Positions 1-9,076 are shown, counted from the stretch's first letter. The stretch is 36,344 bases of DNA from Fibrobacter sp. (GCA_012515825.1 JAAYXQ010000027.1:1-36344); one strand, 5' to 3'. Notes: a model not told the origin generated them from the sequence alone. Program-made: numbers and translations.

Positions 1-1
1 A

Positions 2-2341
2 ATCCATGGCGCTAGAAAACACAACTTGAAAAACTTTGATGTGACAATTCCAAGGCACCAACTTACAGTAATTACAGGAGTCTCGGGTTCTGGTAAATCG
101 AGCCTCGCTTTTCATACGCTTTTTGCCGAAGGCCAACGCCGTTTTGTAGAAACCTTAAGCGCTTATGCCCGTCGCTTTTTAGGGCGACTAGATCGCGGGC
201 ATATTGATTCTATCACAGGCCTTGCTCCTGCGATTGCGATAGATCAAGGGAGTTCGAGCCGTAGTCCGAGAAGTACCGTTGCGACGCTTACTGAAATTTA
301 TGATTACTTTAGAATTTTTTGGTCTAGATTAGGAATTCCTCATTGTATTCATTGTGGAAAGCCTCTTCATTCTTTTAGTGTCGCAGAAGTCTCTCATTTT
401 GCTCTTAAACATTTTAAGAATCAAATGGTGCATGTCTTATTGAGTGATCATCATTCTACTCATAAATTGGAGGCCATGCTTGAGAAAGGGTATAAGAAGA
501 AGATTTCAGAGAATAAAGAATATATTCAGATTGATCGCGTGATCGTCAATGAAAAAAATAAAAAACGATTAGTCGAAGCGATTGAAATCGCTTATAAAGA
601 AAATCAAGGGAAAGTGATTCTCGAAGAAGAATCAAATGAAAAACATGTATTCTCTTTGTTACCTGGTTGTAATTCATGCGACTGGTATTTTGAGCAAGAA
701 CTAAACCCTAAATTTTTTAGTTTTAATACCCATTGGGGCGCTTGTCCTCGTTGTTTGGGGCTAGGTGTCGATGATTCGTTCAAAACTTGTCCAGAATGTC
801 ATGGCATGCGACTAAAAAAAGAATTTTTGAATGTACGCATCGCCGAAAAAAATATCATGGAAGTTTCTTCGATGAGTATTTCAAAAGCAAGAGATTGGTT
901 TGCAGAGCAAATTTTTACTCAAGATAACGCTAAGATTGCAGACCCGTTATTAAAAGAAATTCTCGGCCGATTAGACTTTCTAAAAAATGTCGGGCTCGGT
1001 TACTTAGGGCTTTTTAGAACAGGCGATACCTTATCGGGAGGCGAAGCGCAACGTATTCGCTTGTCTAGCCAAATTGGTAGTGGTTTAGAGGGTGTTCTAT
1101 ACGTGCTCGATGAACCTACAGTGGGTTTACACCAAAATGATACTCAAAAACTTCTTTCCACACTGTATCAACTTAGAGATTTAGGCAACACCTTAGTCGT
1201 TGTAGAACATGATTTAGAAATGATGCGGGCAGCAGATCACATTATTGATATGGGCCCTGGCGCTGGAGAATATGGAGGAGAAATTGTTGCTGAAGGGTCT
1301 CCAAAAAAATTATCACAGAAAAACGCGCTAACTCTTTATCCAAGAAGTGAAACGGTTCGATATCTTACCTCAAAAACGCCTCTTCATAATCAAAACACGC
1401 CAAAGGTTCTTAGAGAGGAATCCTCTTTTTATGAGTTTAAGAATCTCTCTACTAATAATTTGAAAAATATAGACATACGGATTCCTAAAGGGAAAATTTC
1501 GGTTGTTTCAGGAGTTTCTGGTTCTGGCAAAAGTACTTTAGTGATGGATTGTATTTTACCTGAATTGAAAAAACAATTTGGGCCTAGAGGGCGTCGGCGA
1601 AGCTCTGTGGACGTCGTCGTTGTCGATCAATCTCCTTTATCAGGAACTCCGAGATCTACTCCTGCAAGTTATACGGGGGCTTTAGATCCAATTCGTCGGC
1701 TTTTTGCCAAAATGGAACAGTCTAAAATGAAGGGCTTTGATCTTGGCCGCTTTAGTTATAATGTGGCAAGAGGTCGCTGTCCTATTTGTGAAGGGCGTGG
1801 GTATATCTCCGTTGCGATGCACTTTTTATCCGATGTGTGGGAACTTTGTGAGGCTTGTGAGGGGAAGCGTTATAATCAAGAGACTCTATCCGTTCTTTTT
1901 AAGGGAAAAAACATTGCAGATGTCCTAGATCTTCGTATTGATGAAGCATGTGAGTTTTTCAAAGATCAGAAAAAAATAGTCTCCCTTCTAAAACCACTTT
2001 CTGAAGTTGGTCTTTCTTATTTAAGACTGGGGCAGTCGGTAACCACTCTTTCAGGAGGCGAAGCTCAGCGTATGAAATTAGCCGCTGAACTTTCTGTAAA
2101 CGAAGAAAAAGAAACCGTATATTTATTTGATGAACCTACCACAGGACTTCATTTAAAAGATATTCAGGTTCTTTGGGATATGTTTAGACGCCTTTCTGAC
2201 CGTGGACACACCGTAGTGATTATTGAACATCATCCAGAAATCATTCGTTTAGCCGATTGGAACATCGAATTGGGGCCAGAAGGCGGGGATTTAGGTGGTT
2301 TTTTACTATTTCAAGGTTTTTTTAAACACAAAGCGACTTAA
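2..2341 (+). CDS. uvrA: Compact UvrA-family ABC ATPase (5' end outside window)
   Basis: Excision-repair damage-recognition ATPase family. The ORF track begins at an internal TTG, but the frame stays open to base 2 and reads the conserved IHGARKHNLKN just upstream, so the true start lies left of the window. Both ABC cassettes are intact (track numbering): Walker A GVSGSGKSS near residue 20 and GVSGSGKST in the second half, two LSGGEAQR signatures, and Walker B regions VLDEPTVGLH and LFDEPTTGLH. Zinc-finger cysteines are present (CPRC 240-243, CPEC 255-258, and CPIC/CEAC in the second half). Only about 11 residues separate CPRC and CPEC. In E. coli UvrA the insertion domain of over 100 residues sits there, so it is absent here. 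The UvrB-binding region is also about 30 residues shorter than in E. coli. This could be a specialised paralogue beside a full-length UvrA elsewhere. Family assignment is certain; the repair role is not. Confidence 0.92.
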   Translation: MHGARKHNLKNFDVTIPRHQLTVITGVSGSGKSSLAFHTLFAEGQRRFVETLSAYARRFLGRLDRGHIDSITGLAPAIAIDQGSSSRSPRSTVATLTEIYDYFRIFWSRLGIPHCIHCGKPLHSFSVAEVSHFALKHFKNQMVHVLLSDHHSTHKLEAMLEKGYKKKISENKEYIQIDRVIVNEKNKKRLVEAIEIAYKENQGKVILEEESNEKHVFSLLPGCNSCDWYFEQELNPKFFSFNTHWGACPRCLGLGVDDSFKTCPECHGMRLKKEFLNVRIAEKNIMEVSSMSISKARDWFAEQIFTQDNAKIADPLLKEILGRLDFLKNVGLGYLGLFRTGDTLSGGEAQRIRLSSQIGSGLEGVLYVLDEPTVGLHQNDTQKLLSTLYQLRDLGNTLVVVEHDLEMMRAADHIIDMGPGAGEYGGEIVAEGSPKKLSQKNALTLYPRSETVRYLTSKTPLHNQNTPKVLREESSFYEFKNLSTNNLKNIDIRIPKGKISVVSGVSGSGKSTLVMDCILPELKKQFGPRGRRRSSVDVVVVDQSPLSGTPRSTPASYTGALDPIRRLFAKMEQSKMKGFDLGRFSYNVARGRCPICEGRGYISVAMHFLSDVWELCEACEGKRYNQETLSVLFKGKNIADVLDLRIDEACEFFKDQKKIVSLLKPLSEVGLSYLRLGQSVTTLSGGEAQRMKLAAELSVNEEKETVYLFDEPTTGLHLKDIQVLWDMFRRLSDRGHTVVIIEHHPEIIRLADWNIELGPEGGDLGGFLLFQGFFKHKAT

Positions 2342-2386
2342 AGAAAAGTATTTTTTCTTTAATATGATTGGTATTTTGGAGGCTTT

Positions 2387-4726
2387 ATGAACATAAACGT
2401 GCTAATCACATGTTTAGGTCTTTTGGTGGGTATTTCTGTACATGCAACCACAGATAAGCATTTTATTATTCCTAAAGAGCAGTTTCGTGAAGGAGTGCTC
2501 ATAAAGAATGATAAATCTTGCTTAGCACAAGAGGGAAAAAGCCTTCTTTCATCAATTCCCAAATTCCCTCTTGAAAGCAATACGCTCTATTGGCGTCATA
2601 AGGACAATCCTCGTGAGTACAATTGGTTTTTTGGAACCACTCGCATTGATTGCTTTGGAAAATTAAAAGCTTTTAATTTGAAAAAAAATAATCTGACTGC
2701 TTTTGAAGCAAGTTATATGCGCTTTTATGGAACAGCGAGAGCTAAGTCATATCAAGATGAAGCCGATCTCTATTTTGATTCAGAGTACTTATATTCACAA
2801 CGTGTTTCTACTCTATATTATATGAGTAATGGAAAGCTTAAAAAATTAGAGTCAGAACCATTACCAGGTGTACTCAAGGTAGAAACAACTCTTTCCGATT
2901 ATTCCTTTATTGTTGATGGTTATAATTATGGGCCTGCCAAAAAAATATTTCCTTTGTCTCCAGGTTTATTTTATGGTACACTAGTGGCTAATGGTTATCT
3001 TCCTTATGTAGAAGGAGCCCTAATTGTATCAGGAAAAGAAACTATCTTAAAACCAACATGGGTTGGTATTTTTAAGAATCATAAAAAAATTCCAACTTCA
3101 ATAACAGAAGAAAAAATAAAGAGTACAGCTTCTTTAGAAGAAGTTGAAGCTTTATATGACGTATTTATAGAAGAGCTTCATCAACTTCCAGGAGAGGTCT
3201 TTGTTGATCGATTTGATTCTGTTTATCCTAAACCAAAGCAGTTCTTTTTCCGATTGGATGATTCAGAGATTTATAATAAGTACTTGGAACTTTTCAAAAT
3301 ACAGAGAGAGCAAGCGAAGGTATTATGGAATGAGTCCAAGCTAACTGTTGTAAAAGCTTCTTATGAAGCATTGCGTTCTAAACTAGATAGTTTAGAACAG
3401 TTGCCTTTACGTATCATGTTATTTCCAGATTCCTCGCGTGTATTCTTAAATCCAGTTAGTGCAAAGCCCGTTGATTCAATAAATGTACAGTCTGTTGACT
3501 CAGTTGCCTTAAAATTAGACACTGCAGATTCGCTACAACAAGAGAAAAATGATTCCTCTATATCTGCAAAACGTCCTTTGAAAAAAGAAATAGAATTGGT
3601 TTTTAAAGGGCCAAAAAATCGATTTGATGTGATTTGGAGAGGACCTATTCCTTTAGTTTTTGGTGATTCTTTAGTTTCTTTTCTGAATAGAAGGGACCCT
3701 TCACTTAAAGTATTTTTAAGTTTAACAGAGAATAAACCCTTATGGATACAAGAAGAAGGCTTAGTTAAGAGTCGTCATCATTACCGTTATATTCAAATTG
3801 ATTTTGAATATATGGATGTCACCTATCCTGGTTCTGGTGCTTTTATTTTACCTCCTTATATTGCTTCAAATCAAGAAGTACAGGATTGGTTACTTCACAA
3901 AGATATGGTTGTTCCACCAGATTCTTTATTTAAGGATTCCATTATTCCTGTAAAGCCAGTAGAGAAAAAAGTAGAACCAATTGTAGAGCCACAAGACGAA
4001 GAACCTGAACTAGTTAAGGAAGACGTGAATGAAAGACTTGTGAAGGATTCAAAAAAAGGCGATTATATAAAGATCGATTCAGCATCTTTTATTTTTAAGG
4101 AAATGGTTGTTTACCTTTCTCCATATTCTATCAATGCTACAGAAATAACACAAGGTCATTTTGCTCGTATTATGGCTACTCTCGATTCTACGGAGATGAT
4201 CGAAAATCATTCTTCTTTTAAGGATCCAGATAAACCAGTACAAAACATCACCTGGCTAGATGCAAAAAAATTCTGTGAGATTTTAGGTGGTTCATTACCT
4301 ACTGAAGCTCAGTGGGAATATGCGGCACGTACTGGTGGAATACAAAAGAATATATGGATGACAGATAAAGATCCAAAACCTGAAACGTATGCCATCTATA
4401 AAGACAATTCTTATAAGAAAAAGAAGAAAGATCCTTTATATGGCCCTCAGAAGGTGGGATCTAAAAAAGCGAATAAATGGGGACTCTACGATGTTCATGG
4501 AAACGTTGCAGAATGGGTCCTTGACAAATACACCATACTTCCTTATAAAAAAGGAAAGTCAAATCCTAAAGGTCCTCGATTTGGATCTTCTAAAGTAATC
4601 AAGGGCGGGTCTTGGAAAACGAAAGAAAAAAACTTAGACTTGAAAGCACAAGACAGAGAAGATCCTCGCTTCTGGGCAGATGATCTTGGCTTCCGTTGTG
4701 CATACCCTAGACAAAAAGGATTGTAA
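2387..4726 (+). CDS. Secreted protein with C-terminal SUMF1/FGE-like domain
   Basis: A 779-residue exported protein. It has an N-terminal signal peptide (hydrophobic stretch to about VHA), a long unrecognised middle region and a Pro/Glu/Lys-rich linker near residues 520-555. From about residue 570 to the end is a formylglycine-generating-enzyme-like (SUMF1, C-type-lectin-like) fold: NATEITQGHF, LPTEAQWEYAARTGG, LYDVHGNVAEW, IKGGSW and LGFRCAYP are hallmark motifs. The two catalytic cysteines that true FGEs carry before the final GFRC are absent, so it is probably not a sulfatase-modifying enzyme and more likely a binding or structural module at the cell envelope. GGAGG sits 4 bases before the ATG. 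The stop codon abuts the ATG of the next gene (TAAATG), so the pair is probably co-translated. Confidence 0.85.
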   Translation: MNINVLITCLGLLVGISVHATTDKHFIIPKEQFREGVLIKNDKSCLAQEGKSLLSSIPKFPLESNTLYWRHKDNPREYNWFFGTTRIDCFGKLKAFNLKKNNLTAFEASYMRFYGTARAKSYQDEADLYFDSEYLYSQRVSTLYYMSNGKLKKLESEPLPGVLKVETTLSDYSFIVDGYNYGPAKKIFPLSPGLFYGTLVANGYLPYVEGALIVSGKETILKPTWVGIFKNHKKIPTSITEEKIKSTASLEEVEALYDVFIEELHQLPGEVFVDRFDSVYPKPKQFFFRLDDSEIYNKYLELFKIQREQAKVLWNESKLTVVKASYEALRSKLDSLEQLPLRIMLFPDSSRVFLNPVSAKPVDSINVQSVDSVALKLDTADSLQQEKNDSSISAKRPLKKEIELVFKGPKNRFDVIWRGPIPLVFGDSLVSFLNRRDPSLKVFLSLTENKPLWIQEEGLVKSRHHYRYIQIDFEYMDVTYPGSGAFILPPYIASNQEVQDWLLHKDMVVPPDSLFKDSIIPVKPVEKKVEPIVEPQDEEPELVKEDVNERLVKDSKKGDYIKIDSASFIFKEMVVYLSPYSINATEITQGHFARIMATLDSTEMIENHSSFKDPDKPVQNITWLDAKKFCEILGGSLPTEAQWEYAARTGGIQKNIWMTDKDPKPETYAIYKDNSYKKKKKDPLYGPQKVGSKKANKWGLYDVHGNVAEWVLDKYTILPYKKGKSNPKGPRFGSSKVIKGGSWKTKEKNLDLKAQDREDPRFWADDLGFRCAYPRQKGL

Positions 4727-5254
4727 ATGATTCAGAAAGACGAACAGCATTTTCAAAAGTGGATTTCTTTACCTTTTGCACTTGCTTTAGTTGGTTTTCT
4801 TTTCCCTCTTCTTACTTTTTCTTGTTCAGAAAAAGTGATTGCTGAACCTAATGCTTATGAATTAGCAATAGGGTTAGATTTAGAAAAAGAATTAGGAGAA
4901 GAAGAAAAACAAGTTGTTGAAAATATGAAAAAGGAAAATCCAAAGGCTTTTGAAAAAGATCCTTTGCAATTACAGTCAATGCCTGTTCTTTATGGTATTA
5001 TGGCTGCGATTTTAATTGCGGGAGGTTTTGCTTTTATTAGTCCTGTGGGCTCTCTTGTCTTAGGAATAGCTTCTTTAACAGGGCTTTGGTTTTTTATTTA
5101 TCGGCTAACGGATCTTGTAAAACAAAGTCAATTCAGCTTTATTACAGTTGAGCCTCATGTAGGAGCATACTGTGTAAGTATGCTCTTAATTATCGGCATC
5201 TCAATAAGTATCGCCTTTTTAATTCGGCCATTACTACATAAAAATAAGAAGTGA
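4727..5254 (+). CDS. Hypothetical four-helix membrane protein
   Basis: I do not recognise the family. The 175-residue product has a hydrophobic segment near residues 13-33, an acidic and lysine-rich, probably soluble loop (about 38-80), and three further hydrophobic segments (about 88-108, 110-130 and 148-168), ending in a basic tail HKNKK. The ATG follows the upstream stop codon with no gap, so it is probably expressed with the SUMF1-like protein. Function unknown. Confidence 0.75.
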   Translation: MIQKDEQHFQKWISLPFALALVGFLFPLLTFSCSEKVIAEPNAYELAIGLDLEKELGEEEKQVVENMKKENPKAFEKDPLQLQSMPVLYGIMAAILIAGGFAFISPVGSLVLGIASLTGLWFFIYRLTDLVKQSQFSFITVEPHVGAYCVSMLLIIGISISIAFLIRPLLHKNKK

Positions 5255-5280
5255 ATTAAAACCACCATTTAAAATAGTGT

Positions 5281-5321
5281 GCAAAACGCATGGCGTGTTT
5301 GCTTGCCATGAATGAATTTTT
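5281..5321. terminator. Possible weak terminator between convergent genes
   Basis: Between the + strand membrane protein and the - strand ychF stop lie two overlapping inverted repeats: GCAAAACGC/GCGTGTTTGC with one bulge, and CATGGC (5289-5294)/GCCATG (5305-5310). A short T run (5317-5321) follows. They are mutually exclusive, and the T tract is weak, so the call is tentative. Confidence 0.35.
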
Positions 5322-5331
5322 AGAGGCGCTC

Positions 5332-6429
5332 TTAAACATTAAATAAGAAGTACATAATATCACCGTCTTGTACTTCGTATTCTTTTCCTTCGGTACGAAC
5401 TAATCCAGCTTCTTTAGCTGCATTCCATGAACCGTGTTTTTCGAAATCGGCAAATGAAAGAGTTTCTGCTCGAATAAAGCCTCTTTCAAAATCAGTATGA
5501 ATAACACCAGCACATGCAGGTGCTTTCCAGCCAGCCTGAAAAGTCCATGCTCGGACTTCTTTTTCTCCAGCAGTAAAATAAGTTCTTAAGCCAAGTAAAG
5601 AATAACCTTTTCGAATAACGGCATCTAGGCCAGATTCAGTCATCCCTAGTTCTTTCAAAAATTCTTGTTTGTCTTCAGGTTCCATTGCAGACAATTCTTC
5701 TTCGATTTTTCCACAGAGAATCACAACAGAACTGCCCTGCTTTTCAGCATACTCTCGAAGAGTATCCACATAAGCGTTGCCCGTTAGCATATCTTGATCG
5801 TTCACATTAGCGCAATAAAAAATAGGCTTTGCAGTTAAAAGAGCTAAGTCAGAGACGACTTCGTCTAAGACTTCATCTTCGCCTAAAAGACGTCTTGCAG
5901 GAATCCCTTCGGACATGGCATTTTTAAGCTTTTCACATGCTTCTAAACGAAGCTTTGAAGCAGGGGTACCAACTCTTGCATTTTTAGCTTCAGTCACTAG
6001 GCGCTTTTCTAAAGAATCCATGTCTTTTAATAAAAGCTCTGTTTCGATGATTTCTACGTCACGTAAAGGATCTACGTTACCGTGGACGTGAACAATATTT
6101 TCATCATCAAAACAACGCACCACTTCCATGATCGCTTCACATTCACGAATATGCGTTAAAAATTGATTTCCTAGTCCTTCGCCTTGACTAGCTCCTTTCA
6201 CGAGGCCAGCAATATCCACAAATTGGGTCACTGTAGGGACAATGGCGCGAGGTTTGTAGCTTGCCACTAATTTTTCAAAACGTAAATCAGGCACATTTAC
6301 CATGCCTACGTTTGGATCAATAGTACAAAAGGGATAATTCGCTGATTCAGCGCCAGCGTTGGTGATGGCGTTAAAAATAGTGCTCTTACCCACGTTTGGA
6401 AGCCCAACAATACCGCATTTAAAACCCAT
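5332..6429 (-). CDS. ychF: Ribosome-associated ATPase YchF (Obg-like family)
   Basis: A 365-residue P-loop protein of the TRAFAC Obg/YchF family, a ribosome-binding ATPase linked to translation and stress responses. Visible motifs: G1 GLPNVGKST near the N-terminus, G3-like DIAGLVKGAS, the YchF-type NVND in place of the GTPase NKxD (associated with ATP preference), and a C-terminal TGS-type domain ending in the family-typical DGDIMYFLFNV. The track start (6462) adds 11 residues. I prefer the ATG at 6429 because GGAG lies five bases upstream and the protein then begins MGFKCGIVGLPN as in homologues. It is a monocistronic gene facing the preceding + strand pair. Confidence 0.95.
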   Translation of the reverse strand: MGFKCGIVGLPNVGKSTIFNAITNAGAESANYPFCTIDPNVGMVNVPDLRFEKLVASYKPRAIVPTVTQFVDIAGLVKGASQGEGLGNQFLTHIRECEAIMEVVRCFDDENIVHVHGNVDPLRDVEIIETELLLKDMDSLEKRLVTEAKNARVGTPASKLRLEACEKLKNAMSEGIPARRLLGEDEVLDEVVSDLALLTAKPIFYCANVNDQDMLTGNAYVDTLREYAEKQGSSVVILCGKIEEELSAMEPEDKQEFLKELGMTESGLDAVIRKGYSLLGLRTYFTAGEKEVRAWTFQAGWKAPACAGVIHTDFERGFIRAETLSFADFEKHGSWNAAKEAGLVRTEGKEYEVQDGDIMYFLFNV

Positions 6430-6562
6430 GATGTCTCCAAAAAACAAAAAACAACGTGGCAAATTTAGTTCTTTTTATAAAATGAAGAACGGTTCCTTGT
6501 TGAATTAGGACTCTTTTTTGAAAAAAAGAAGTATTTTGATTGAAATTTAATTACCATTTTAA

Positions 6563-7378
6563 ATGATGAAAAAAATAATCTTAATCCTATCTGTGAGCTT
6601 CCTAATTTTTTCCTGTAGTTCTACAGGATCGAATAGCTCGATGAAAGAAGAACCATGTGCTGATTGTGGCAAACGAGGCGAAATAGAACTAGAAGTACAT
6701 TCTTCGTTTTATTACAGAGAATGGAATCCTGTGGCTTATCAGAAATGGGATTCCACTGCTGTGATCGGAGTTCTTCCAGCTCAGGTCATTGACGCCATTG
6801 CCCCAGAAAATTGTTCTTTTTGCCATACGTTTAGTGCCGATGCTTTAGATTTTGACTTAGCTAGAGTGGAAGATTCCCTTTTTGCAAAAGCTTATCCAAA
6901 AATGCCTCGTGAACTCATGTTTCCAGGAGCTCGTTTACCTGATGAAGATTCCACTTGGATTGCCCAGTGGATGGCGCGGTTTGTAGAAACTCCTTGGGCA
7001 GAAGGGAAGGTTTTAAAAGATCCTTCTCCATGGCAGGAACGATTAGGCATAGAACAGTCTTTTCAAAGATTAGTGACTGATTCCTTAAAAAATCTTTTAA
7101 CGCAAATTTCTTTGAAATACAACGTACGTTATCTTTCAGTCCCTATTTTATTAAAGGTGGAAATATTACCTAAGGCTGGAAAGAAGGGCGGATTTTCTTG
7201 GAAAAGCATATGGAGTCTTTGGGATGCTCGTTACGGAGAACTTGCTTTTTTAACATATGTTGAATTTATTGCAGAGACAAAAACGCGAGTTGCTCCAGAT
7301 CGTTATTGGGCTGAACCTTTTGCACCCTATTTATGGCGTATGTTAAAAACTCACCCCTCAGAAATTGAAAACCATTGA
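6563..7378 (+). CDS. Lipoprotein with CxxC and CxxCH motifs
   Basis: A 271-residue predicted lipoprotein: basic start, hydrophobic run and lipobox ending at Cys18 (LIFSC). Mature-protein cysteines are CADC (32-35) and CSFCH (84-88). CSFCH matches a c-type haem attachment motif and is followed by a Met-Pro-containing stretch (KMPRELM) and an acidic helix ending IAQWM, an arrangement reminiscent of a small cytochrome c half. A metal-binding role for the two CxxC pairs is an equally good reading. The C-terminal 150 residues match no family I recognise. No clear Shine-Dalgarno is seen, and the start could be either of two tandem ATG codons (6563 or 6566). It sits 15 bases before psd and probably shares its transcript. 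Confidence 0.75.
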   Translation: MMKKIILILSVSFLIFSCSSTGSNSSMKEEPCADCGKRGEIELEVHSSFYYREWNPVAYQKWDSTAVIGVLPAQVIDAIAPENCSFCHTFSADALDFDLARVEDSLFAKAYPKMPRELMFPGARLPDEDSTWIAQWMARFVETPWAEGKVLKDPSPWQERLGIEQSFQRLVTDSLKNLLTQISLKYNVRYLSVPILLKVEILPKAGKKGGFSWKSIWSLWDARYGELAFLTYVEFIAETKTRVAPDRYWAEPFAPYLWRMLKTHPSEIENH

Positions 7379-7393
7379 TTTATATTTAGGCTT

Positions 7394-8251
7394 ATGAATA
7401 CTCCATTTTACATTTTTATGCTTTTGCTTCCTAAAAGCCTTGTTTCGCAAGTGTTTGGAATTTTTACTCGTTTGCGTCTCCCTGGGATTAGTGCTAAAGC
7501 GCGGGATTGGTTTGCTTCTCATTACCAGTTGAATGAGGAAGAATCAGAAAAGCCTTTTTCTGAATACCCAAACATTGCCACTCTTTTTATTCGTCATTTA
7601 AAAAAAGGTGCTCGTCCAATTGATCCTTCTGCAGAAGTCGTTAGCCCTGTCGATGGCGTTCTTTCTCAGACGGGTGTTTTTGACAACAATTCTCAAGAGA
7701 TGATTCAAGCTAAAGGAAAAAACTATGATTTAGCCTCTCTTTTGCGAAGTGAAGAAATGGCCAAAGATTTTGAAGGTGGTTTTTGGGCTACTATTTATTT
7801 AGCTCCTTTTAATTACCACCGAATTCATACACCTGTTTCTGGTTCTATCGTTTCTGCTCATTACTGCCCTGGGCGATTGTGGCCAGTGAATCTAGGAAGT
7901 GTAGAACGAGTTGAAGGTTTGTTCGCTATTAATGAACGATTAACGACAAGAATCAAAATGGCCGATGGGGCTGAAATGCTAGTTGTTAAAGTGGGAGCTA
8001 CAAACGTAGGGCGAATTGCCTTAAGTTATAAGGAAGATTGGATTACGAATTCTTCAAAACTCACACGTCAAAATCCTCGCTTAGATTGGTTTGCGACTTC
8101 TCCTATTGCTATAGAAAAGGGTTCTGAAATGGCTCGTTTCGAGATGGGAAGTACTGTGATTTTAATCGGGAATAAAAAATTAAGAGATCGTCAGCCAGAT
8201 CTATTTAAATCAAAATTAAATCAAGCGGTTCAAGTGGGTCAGAGTTTATAA
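7394..8251 (+). CDS. psd: Phosphatidylserine decarboxylase
   Basis: Converts phosphatidylserine to phosphatidylethanolamine at the inner membrane using a self-generated pyruvoyl group. The 285-residue proenzyme has the conserved SPVDG (Asp87), the YHRIH motif (His142 and His145) and the cleavage site MGST, where cleavage between Gly252 and Ser253 gives the small alpha chain with an N-terminal pyruvoyl residue. The Asp-His-Ser arrangement matches the E. coli enzyme (D90/H147/S254). The N-terminus (FYIFMLLLPKSLVSQVFG) is hydrophobic and membrane-associating, in line with the length of proteobacterial-type Psd. Its TAA overlaps the next ATG by one base (TAATG), suggesting translational coupling to the iron-sulfur-loop protein. 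Confidence 0.96.
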   Translation: MNTPFYIFMLLLPKSLVSQVFGIFTRLRLPGISAKARDWFASHYQLNEEESEKPFSEYPNIATLFIRHLKKGARPIDPSAEVVSPVDGVLSQTGVFDNNSQEMIQAKGKNYDLASLLRSEEMAKDFEGGFWATIYLAPFNYHRIHTPVSGSIVSAHYCPGRLWPVNLGSVERVEGLFAINERLTTRIKMADGAEMLVVKVGATNVGRIALSYKEDWITNSSKLTRQNPRLDWFATSPIAIEKGSEMARFEMGSTVILIGNKKLRDRQPDLFKSKLNQAVQVGQSL

Positions 8252-9072
8252 TGTCTAAACAGGGATTACGCTTTGCTAGAGAAAATCCCCATATCGTTGA
8301 GGCTGCACGCTCTTTTATTTTAGAGTTTGATTCTGTACCAGACCCAGTTGTAAAAGTGGCTTCATTAGCGGAAGACGAAAACTCTCAAATCGCTTGGGTT
8401 TTACTTGGCAGTGTTATATTTCAAAACTTATCTTTTTTTCAAATGGCCTCAGTTTTAGAGGCTCTGTTTAATGCTTTTCCGAATAAAAAATTATGGGAAA
8501 CTCCTGTGCCTAAAGCTTCTGATATAAAAGCAGTAGTTCAAAAAGCATTAAAAAAAGAATCATGGGCTTTGTTAGATCATGCCCCAGGTATGTTTTGGAG
8601 TGTTGGCTTTTTTATCCGTCGCCATTTTCCCTTAAACATTTGGTTAACTTCGCGAAATGAAGCAGAAATATGGCGAGATCTCGGTGAAATATATTTTATG
8701 GGGAAAAAGAATATAAGGCCTAAAGTCATGTCTGCGATTCATCGATTAAAAAGTAATAGTCCATTAGGATTAGGTCTTACTATTCGAGAGGGAAAATCTA
8801 AGTTACCTTTTCCTATTTCAATGGGAAGCCGCCGTTTTATGGGGTTTATTGGTCCTGGAAAAGAGGACGATTTCGCAAACTGGACTCCAGAAAAAAAAAT
8901 AATAGAAGTGAACGATTTTTATAAAATACTATCTCCAATGGCGATAGATAAAGCAGCTCATGGGCTAAGTTTTTTTCTTGAACCAGGAGAAAAAGATTTT
9001 CTTTGTCGTGAACAGATAAAGTCTTGTGAAAAATGTCCTCTTTATAGTGAATGCTCTTATGGGAGGCCTTAG
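8251..9072 (+). CDS. Divergent endonuclease III-like protein with [4Fe-4S] cluster loop
   Basis: A 273-residue helical protein. Its C-terminus carries Cys252, Cys259, Cys262 and Cys268, the exact C-x6-C-x2-C-x5-C spacing of the iron-sulfur cluster loop in endonuclease III and MutY, followed by only five residues. Upstream is a helical region whose order resembles an HhH-GPD glycosylase: an early IAWVLLGSVIFQNL helix, FPNKKLWE, a GFIGPGKED turn near 198-206 and an Asp at 222 (EVNDFYK) where Nth has its catalytic VDTH. The match outside the cysteines is weak and the HhH motif is not canonical. It may be a base-excision DNA glycosylase of an unnamed branch or a non-catalytic relative. It overlaps psd by one base. 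Confidence 0.6.
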   Translation: MSKQGLRFARENPHIVEAARSFILEFDSVPDPVVKVASLAEDENSQIAWVLLGSVIFQNLSFFQMASVLEALFNAFPNKKLWETPVPKASDIKAVVQKALKKESWALLDHAPGMFWSVGFFIRRHFPLNIWLTSRNEAEIWRDLGEIYFMGKKNIRPKVMSAIHRLKSNSPLGLGLTIREGKSKLPFPISMGSRRFMGFIGPGKEDDFANWTPEKKIIEVNDFYKILSPMAIDKAAHGLSFFLEPGEKDFLCREQIKSCEKCPLYSECSYGRP

Positions 9073-9076
9073 TTTA

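Noticed and set aside
2340-2360. AAAGAAAA/TTTTCTTT hairpin after uvrA as a terminator
   Set aside because: Stem is almost all A-T and too weak to call.
6430-6462. Upstream ATG of ychF giving 11 extra residues
   Set aside because: The internal ATG has GGAG in place and gives the standard YchF N-terminus.
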